Source: Strigamia acuminata
Lineage: Eukaryota > Arthropoda > Chilopoda > Geophilomorpha > Linotaeniidae
Assembly (NCBI GenBank): GCA_949358305.1
Contig: OX442315.1
Coordinates: 36,048,427-36,112,426 of the forward strand
Length of the DNA: 64,000 nucleotides
Reading direction: 5' to 3'
The notes below the pieces were generated by a model. That model had not been told where the DNA came from and ran no database searches. It was given only the letters and a program-made list of their open reading frames with translations. The position numbers and the translations under genes were made by a program. Shown here piece by piece: positions 57,701-64,000 of the stretch. Numbering within the stretch: the first letter of the stretch is position 1; every line of letters starts with the position of its first letter.

Positions 57701-60580
57701 ATGACGAAAACTACCGCAGAAGACAGAAAAAGGCGTAACGACGAAAAAGAGAGGAAGGAAACCGAAGAAATCGAACGCCAAAAAGCGGAAGAAGCGAACC
57801 ACGTGGAACCAGAAGTCGAGACTAACTCGACTGAAGTTTCAACGGAATCATCAAGTGAAGGCCTTCCCCTTGCAAGACAACTTCCGTTCACGGGAGGCGA
57901 ATTCGAAGGATCAGGAAGCTCTCACGAAGAAAACAGACTAAATAAATCGTTCGAAAACCCTCGATTCGGATTGAAAAGCCCCAGACCAGTCGAAAAGGAT
58001 CCCAGTGAAATGGACCTAATGACTCTTCTAAATAAAGCGGCAAGTACAGGCGCCGCAATTATCAACGAGGCTACCCGAGCCGACCAAGCGAGAACAGCCG
58101 CGTTGGAAAAGAAGAAAAACGAATTGATGGAAGATTTAGCCAGAGAGCATCGCGAGAAGTTAGCTGCCATGGAACAGAGCTTGGCACAAGAACGTCAAGC
58201 TAAGCAGATGGCGGCCGCCCGTGAAAGCCAAGAAAAGCAAATGGCAATGGAGCGCGAGCTGGCTCGAGAACTGCTCGCGAAGCAAAAAATAATCGAACGA
58301 GAAATGGCAAAGGACTACCAGATCCGGCCACCAAGCAACGGGTTAAGCCAGCATTCGGAGCCAAACTCCGTACAGAGCTCCCCAGAACGGTCTCACACAG
58401 CTAAGGAGCTGGTAGCCAAAGCAATAGAAGTAACTCGAGTGGCCTGCGCACACGGCATCGAGATCGATCAGGACAAGGATCCTTACGCAGAACTAAGCCG
58501 AGTAATTGACCTGGTAAATCAGAGGACTGAAAAAAGATCGGCAGAAAACACGGCCAGACGCGGGGAGAAACGACGTCGGGTCGGAGCGGATCGACAGCAG
58601 TCCGAGACCGGCGGCGAAGCAACGTCAGACAGTGAAAGTATCGACTCTCAAGCATCTCACGGCAGTATCCGAGTCAACGGACTAGATAGCATCTTGAACG
58701 AATCGGACGAAGTCAAAGGAGAACTATACGAGGCGTTTATACAGGATAGGAGGAATAATCAGGGCGCGCAATCATGGGCAATAAAAAACTCATTTGCAAT
58801 GAAAACTGGCCAAACCAGTAATACCAACCCAGGCGACCCTAACACCGAACTAATCAGATGTATAAATCAGAAGAACCAGATACGCAACGAAGCAGGTCGA
58901 AATAAACTGGCCATGCCGACGCTCGAGGAGATTAACGCAGTTAAAAATCACCTCGAAAAGAAGCACGCCGCCGAAGCATATGCTGGAAGAGACTCCTATA
59001 TTTTTATCAAAAAAACGAACGAAGGCCTCACGGGGACCCGACTGGACGATCTGATACCGCCCGGAACAAAGTTGAGCCGAACCTCCGCTCCGGAAAAATC
59101 GAACCCCGATAACTCAACGGTAGCGCAAGACCTCACGAATAATCCGAACGCCGCGGGATCATCAGGACAAACGTCGTTCCAACACAATCAATTCGGACTG
59201 ACAGGCAACGGTACGCATTACCCAAGCCTCCCTTCCGACAATCCACGATCATCACCGCTGCCTAGTGAGACTGACTCGCTAAGCAACCAACTACGGACGA
59301 TGAAAGACGAACTCCTTCAAGCCATGGACCAAAAACTTCAACAGAGCCGTGGCCAAGAGACCGAGGAAGACGATCGAAGCGAAGGATTGTTGAAACGTTA
59401 CTCCGCGGACCGATGGCTGTATTCTCGCAAGGATAACAACATCAAGTGGACGACCCTGAGACTAATTAAGTTCGACGGATCCTGGAACGCTGGCAACTTG
59501 TTTTTGGACGAAGTCGCCCTGACGATTAATCGTTTAGGAGCGGAACCCGACGAAATGGTTGCACGCGGAATACCAGAAATGCTGATCAACCGGGCCCGAA
59601 ACTGGTACGCTGATGTCCAACCCCGAAACTGGGAGGACTTCGTCATAAAGTTCCACAATCAATATGGCGAGACGAGCCAAGAAATCCAGAAAAGAGTAAG
59701 CTCTATGAAGCAAGCTCCCGGGGAAACTCTGAGGGAGTACGTACAACGAGCCGACAGCCTGTTCCGTGAAATGGACAAACCATTTGACCAACACGCTCAG
59801 AAGGCTCTCTTCGAACAAGGACTAAACGAAACCGCAACCAAAGTCCTACGAGAAATGAACGCTCCTAAAGGAGATAATTTCAAAGCCATCCTCGCTTTCG
59901 TCGAGAAGAAACACACCGAAGTAAATGCTCGGTATAACGAAAATCTGACAAAAGAAGAACGAGCTCTAGGAGTGGCTCGGCAGCAACGAATACAGGAACG
60001 CAGCATAGACTCCACTAAGCTGCTCCAATCGCGAAATTATCTAAACGGAAGTATAGAGCCACTCCCCTCAAAGAAAAACCAACAAGCTTCCAACCCGTTA
60101 CCACCTCCAAATAAAGCCTATCGCACGCAAACTAACGCCGCCGAGGAAAAGTCGGAAGACGAAATAAGCGAAGATTCTGAGCAATTCTCGGAAAGCGATG
60201 AGGTCGACGAAGGTATCAACGAGGTTGTACATGCAAACATGGGGAAGGAACTGGCACCCAGCTACCGACCTCAGATGAAGTCCAGAAAATCGGAGCATCA
60301 CAACCCGAAAACAGAGGCGACTTCTGAGAAGAAAGACTACCCCAAAAAACCTTTTGTGCGGGAGGGAAAGAAGAAAAGCCCTTGTAATTTCTGCAACGAA
60401 GACGGCCACTGGCGTCAGACCTGCCCGAAATTGGCAAAGAAAAAAGCCGACGACAAGGCCGCAGAGAGAGAAGAACTAGTGAGATTGCTCGCTAAGGAGC
60501 AAGAAAAAGTCTTGAAGGAACTCACCGCCAAATTCGACAGTATGTCAAAAAACTGGAACTCGCGGGCGGAACAAAAATAA
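57701..60580 (+). CDS. gag: Gag polyprotein of the Ty3/Gypsy element, 959 aa
   Basis: Gag packages the element RNA into cytoplasmic particles. The ATG is the first in the leader, 75 bp after the primer site. Residues about 1-40 are highly charged. About 125-205 form a long Ala/Glu/Lys/Gln coiled coil. A basic cluster RRGEKRRRVGADR near 285-297 could act as a nuclear signal. Residues about 560-730 match the Ty3-type retrotransposon capsid (ARNWYADVQPRNWEDFVIKF and following). An acidic stretch near 815-845 precedes a basic region and a single CCHC zinc knuckle at 895-908 (C895, C898, H903, C908). At 959 residues it is much longer than a usual Ty3 Gag; the extra length is the N-terminal coiled-coil half, which I do not recognise. 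The last codons overlap pol by 85 nt. Confidence 0.93.
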   Translation: MTKTTAEDRKRRNDEKERKETEEIERQKAEEANHVEPEVETNSTEVSTESSSEGLPLARQLPFTGGEFEGSGSSHEENRLNKSFENPRFGLKSPRPVEKDPSEMDLMTLLNKAASTGAAIINEATRADQARTAALEKKKNELMEDLAREHREKLAAMEQSLAQERQAKQMAAARESQEKQMAMERELARELLAKQKIIEREMAKDYQIRPPSNGLSQHSEPNSVQSSPERSHTAKELVAKAIEVTRVACAHGIEIDQDKDPYAELSRVIDLVNQRTEKRSAENTARRGEKRRRVGADRQQSETGGEATSDSESIDSQASHGSIRVNGLDSILNESDEVKGELYEAFIQDRRNNQGAQSWAIKNSFAMKTGQTSNTNPGDPNTELIRCINQKNQIRNEAGRNKLAMPTLEEINAVKNHLEKKHAAEAYAGRDSYIFIKKTNEGLTGTRLDDLIPPGTKLSRTSAPEKSNPDNSTVAQDLTNNPNAAGSSGQTSFQHNQFGLTGNGTHYPSLPSDNPRSSPLPSETDSLSNQLRTMKDELLQAMDQKLQQSRGQETEEDDRSEGLLKRYSADRWLYSRKDNNIKWTTLRLIKFDGSWNAGNLFLDEVALTINRLGAEPDEMVARGIPEMLINRARNWYADVQPRNWEDFVIKFHNQYGETSQEIQKRVSSMKQAPGETLREYVQRADSLFREMDKPFDQHAQKALFEQGLNETATKVLREMNAPKGDNFKAILAFVEKKHTEVNARYNENLTKEERALGVARQQRIQERSIDSTKLLQSRNYLNGSIEPLPSKKNQQASNPLPPPNKAYRTQTNAAEEKSEDEISEDSEQFSESDEVDEGINEVVHANMGKELAPSYRPQMKSRKSEHHNPKTEATSEKKDYPKKPFVREGKKKSPCNFCNEDGHWRQTCPKLAKKKADDKAAEREELVRLLAKEQEKVLKELTAKFDSMSKNWNSRAEQK

Positions 60581-63500
60581 TTCCACATCCGCTCGCGATA
60601 ACTTCAAAAACGATGGACCTTACACTAGTGGAAAAACAAATTAAAGAAATGAAAAAATTGTTGGAATTTTTCGAGGAAGCTGCCAACAAGGAAGTCACAA
60701 CTCCAACCAAAAAACGGGAATTCGAAATTAGAGACGAAGACGGCATAGCCAACGCTTTCATGACTTTACCGCTTGACCAAGGGGCCAATCCTCTTAAAAA
60801 GCGAATACTTCGTTGCAACCTATCAACAGAAGCGAAGAACGTACTGGCCAAAATACCGGTCTCTTTCGGCAAAAAGGTGTTAATGGGACTACTCGACTCG
60901 GGAGCGGATCAGTCGTTTATCTCCACCGACTTGTTCGAATCACTCGAAGAAAAAATACAGAAAAAATTACGGGGAATGAACGAGAATATTCGAGTTCTTA
61001 CGGCAGCGGGAGAAGTTAGAGCAGTGGGGACGTTATCAACCGATTTCGTATGGGAAGGAGGCACGATTAAGCATTTCTTCATCGTGTTACCAACCCGAGA
61101 CACAATCCTGCTGATAGGAATGGATTTGATGGAACGGATGAACATCCAGCCCAACCCAGTCACACGTTCGTGGAATTACATCGACAACCACGAGGACCCA
61201 CGACTACCCATAATACCTCCGGAACTCCTAGACAAAGCTAAGGACGACGAGAAATGGGGAGGAGGCGAAATTAAAAAGTTCATCCAAGACTATAATTTTA
61301 AATCATTTAATACTATCCTCCAGGAGGAGAATTTAATACATAATCTGGCAGTAGACGCCAATCTTGGAGAAGAACAAACGAAACTCCTCGAAGAAATGCT
61401 CAAGAAGCACTCGAAGAACTTAAATAAGGATCCAGGGAAGACAAGTTACGTAATGCACGAGATCGAATTGGTTACGGGCAAACCGGTACGAGTGCCTTTT
61501 AAGACTATGAATCCCCAGAAGAGACACATCGTAAGAACAATGTGCAATGAGCTGCTCGAAAAAGGGATCGTGTCGCACGCCATCGGAGAGTATGGAATGA
61601 GGATTGTCCTCGTCATGCGACCAGGCTCCGAACCGCGCCTCTGCATCGATTATAGACCTTTAAACGCCATAACCGTCATTGACCCCATCCAAATGCCATC
61701 AATAGAAGCAATTTTACGAGAACTCGCCCCATTTAACTGGGTCACGACCATGGACTTGTCCAAGGGTTACTGGCAGGTTGAATTGCGGGAAGAGGATAAG
61801 GAGAAAACAGCTTTTTGGGCACCACAGGGTCGACTGATGTTTAATGTAATGCCCTTCGGGTTAGTAAACGCACCCGCCACCTTTCAAAAATTAATAGAAA
61901 AAGTTCTCGGCGATGCCTTACACAAATACGCATGGGCTTATCTTGACGACATAGTAATAGTCTCTCAGACCTTTACAGACCACTTGATGCATGTGAATGA
62001 CGTCATGGAGCGACTCACAAAGGCCGGACTAAACATCCATCCAGGGAAAAGTAAATTTTGCCGCAAAGAATTGGCATTCCTGGGTTACACAGTCGGAACA
62101 GGTGGCCTATCCATCGACCCGAAAAAGACCCAGGCCATTAGCCAGTTCCCCGCCCCGGAAGATGTAAAAGGAGTCCAACGTTTCATGGGCATGGTGAATT
62201 TCTTCAATCGATTGCTCCCAAATTTGGCAGACGTCGCGGCGCCCATCACAGATCTGTTACGCAACGATAAAGATTTCGAGTGGACTGACCACTGCGAAAC
62301 ATCGTTTAACAAAATAAAACAAATGCTGATCGATGTAAAGCGGATTCCCCTACCAGATCTTAATCGAGAATTCACTCTCCACACCGACGCCAGTCGAATT
62401 GGCCTAGGTGCTGCGTTGCTTCAAAAGCATGACATCGACGGAGTAGTATTAGAGGTCCCGACGATGTTCATCAGCCGGAAGTTACAAGCAGCCGAAAAGA
62501 ATTATAATGCGACAGAGTTAGAATGTCTAGCCGTTGTCTGGGCAATCCGAAAATTCAGACCGTACCTGGAATTTACCAAGTTCAACGTACAAACCGACCA
62601 CGAAGCACTAAAATGGTTAATGGCGTTGAAAGAACCGTCCGGAAGAATGGCTCGCTGGCAGCTAGAATTAATGGCTTGTGACTTAATCATTGAATACCGA
62701 CCCGGAAAATTCAACGTCGTGGCAGACGCCCTCTCACGAGCCCCAGCTTCAGACCCCGAAGACGAGACCGACTGCGGAGAGGACGACTCACGCCTCTTCT
62801 ACTGTCCGAACCCCGTTCGAAAATGGGAATTTAAGAAGCTAAACGAATTACCCAAGGAGAAACTCGAGTCAGGAGACCAAAATTATTACAATTATTGGCT
62901 CCGAGCGTACCAGTCTGTCAAGGACGCTCACCCAAATTACGAGCTAACAATAGAACCTCGAATCTCCGACAAGTACGTTCGAGCATTCGTCGCCCACGTA
63001 AGCAAGGGGACGAACAGCAAGCCACCCACCAGGGACGAATTAATAGCCGCCCAAATGACAGACGACTTCTGTAAAACTTATCGAGACTTCATCACAGATA
63101 AAAAATTTCCCGACAAGAATTTCGACGAAATCCAACGCGAAGAATTCGAAAGAGAAGCCTCCACGTACTTAATCGAGGATGGACTTCTACTAAAACACCA
63201 CCCGAATTTCCGCGATGATCTGACGGAGACAGGTACTTCGATGAAAGTCGTTATACCCAGGAGTCTGCTAACAAGGTTTCTGTGGATGGTCCACGGACAC
63301 CCACTCGCCGGACATTCTGGAGTGGCCAGAACAATCTACCGTGCGAACCAACTCTATTTTTGGCCCAAAATGACCCGAGATATTGTTCGTTTCATTCACC
63401 ACTGCCCCAGATGCCAAGCGTGCAAACCTAGGACGCCCAAGAATTACGAAAGAATCTCACTCGGCCCCTTCGCACCCTTCGACTGCTGGAGCGTGGATTT

Positions 63501-64000
63501 AATGGGCCCAAAACCCACGTCATCCAATAAAAACAAATATATTTTAGTAATCATGGATGTCGCGACCGGATGGCCCGAGCTCTTTCCAATGGAGAGACCA
63601 ACTAAGCAGAAAATCATTCGATGTTTGTACGAAGTGGCGCTTCATTTCGGATTCCCTCGGAAACTAATTTCCGATAATGGACCACAGTTTGCGTCAAATT
63701 TGTATAAAGACTTCTGTAAAAAATTCGACATCGAGACATCATACACATCAACCTATAATCCACGGGCCAATCCCGTCGAAAGGTTAAATCGCGACATAAA
63801 ATATGCGCTGGCAATTTTCACTGATGTTCACTCCAGCTGGGACGAATATCTTCGTGAAATTGCCTTCAGCATCCGCACGACGATCTCGAGGAACCGCAAA
63901 TTTTCTCCCGCGTTTCTAAACTTCGCTCGGGAACTCAGAGTGCCCTGGGACCCGCGAATACCGGAGGAAATACTGGAAATCGATCCCGAGAAGCCTCATA
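60496..64000 (+). CDS. pol: Pol polyprotein (protease, RT, RNase H, integrase), partial at 3' end
   Basis: The frame is open from 60496 and -1 relative to gag, so Pol is probably made as a Gag-Pol fusion by frameshifting at 60547-60553. Domains in order: aspartic protease with LLDSGADQSFIS (catalytic Asp codon 60895) and a later ILLIGMDLM; reverse transcriptase with YRPLNAIT, MDLSKGYWQ and the YLDD active site (61939-61950); RNase H with TDAS (Asp codon 62386), the Glu pair near 62515-62523 and TDHEAL (Asp 62596); integrase with a His-Cys zinc region (His 63298 and 63313, Cys 63403 and 63412) and catalytic Asp 63496, Asp 63673, Glu 63778. The last two are separated by 34 residues (ANPVER). 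The sequence runs off the window in the integrase C-terminal part. There is no internal stop in 3.5 kb. Confidence 0.95.
60547..60633 (+). promoter_or_regulatory. -1 programmed ribosomal frameshift signal
   Basis: In gag phase the heptamer A_AAA_AAC (60547-60553) is a canonical slippery site. After a 6-base spacer comes an 11-bp GC-rich stem (60560-60570 with 60588-60598, one G-U pair) and a 17-base loop. Loop bases TTCCAC (60581-60586) can pair with GTGGAA (60628-60633), allowing an H-type pseudoknot. Slipping back one base moves ribosomes from gag into pol. Confidence 0.8.

Larger units (their letters stand above)
56978..64000 (+). mobile_element. Ty3/Gypsy LTR retrotransposon, intact as far as visible, 3' end outside
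   Basis: 5' LTR, primer site, Gag with capsid region and zinc knuckle, and Pol with protease, reverse transcriptase, RNase H and integrase in the Ty3/Gypsy order. No stop or frameshift breaks the coding region other than the programmed one. The coding part is clearly GC-richer than the surrounding DNA, consistent with a recent arrival. The 3' LTR and TSD lie beyond the window. Confidence 0.95.

Overview
The window looks like nuclear DNA of an invertebrate metazoan that I cannot place further. It is AT-rich. Genes have GT-AG introns from 65 bp to more than 12 kb, and the rest is crowded with transposable elements, many with intact target-site duplications (TSDs). No bacterial-type operon, rRNA operon or CRISPR array was seen.

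Layout. (1) 1-5425: a small two-exon secreted-protein gene on the minus strand (84-412), a hAT-type MITE, and a probable four-exon small gene on the plus strand (3399-4361). (2) 5426-12095: a complete LTR element in minus orientation, with 1.9-kb LTRs, a tRNA-Gln primer site, a polypurine tract and TSD ACAG, but no gag or pol. Its LTRs and internal region are packed with short perfect stem-loops. (3) 12.6-18.4 kb: nested and adjacent terminal-inverted-repeat elements. (4) 18.4-37.9 kb or beyond: a plus-strand gene whose three recognisable coding exons (19035-19074, 25065-25210, 37767-37878) join in frame. They encode a protein with an N-terminal MG-x3-S (possible myristoylation) and a SAM domain. 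Its introns are filled with MITEs and 5S-rRNA-derived SINE-like copies. The third exon lies in the loop of a 1.15-kb inverted repeat. (5) 38-56.9 kb: intron or intergenic DNA with simple repeats, a 5 x 32-bp tandem array, a transposon nested in a hAT MITE, and a GC-rich TATA-containing island. (6) 56978-64000: a young Ty3/Gypsy LTR retrotransposon with a 629-bp 5' LTR, a 959-aa Gag and an open Pol running off the window. Gag and Pol are joined by a textbook -1 frameshift signal.

The most unusual observations are the hairpin-array organisation of the non-autonomous LTR element, where the only length difference I saw between its LTRs is the loss of one hairpin; a MITE family whose inverted repeats differ between copies but agree within each copy; and the inverted repeat around the SAM exon. 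Calls come from reading the sequence by eye. Family names rest on motifs, and no database search was made.
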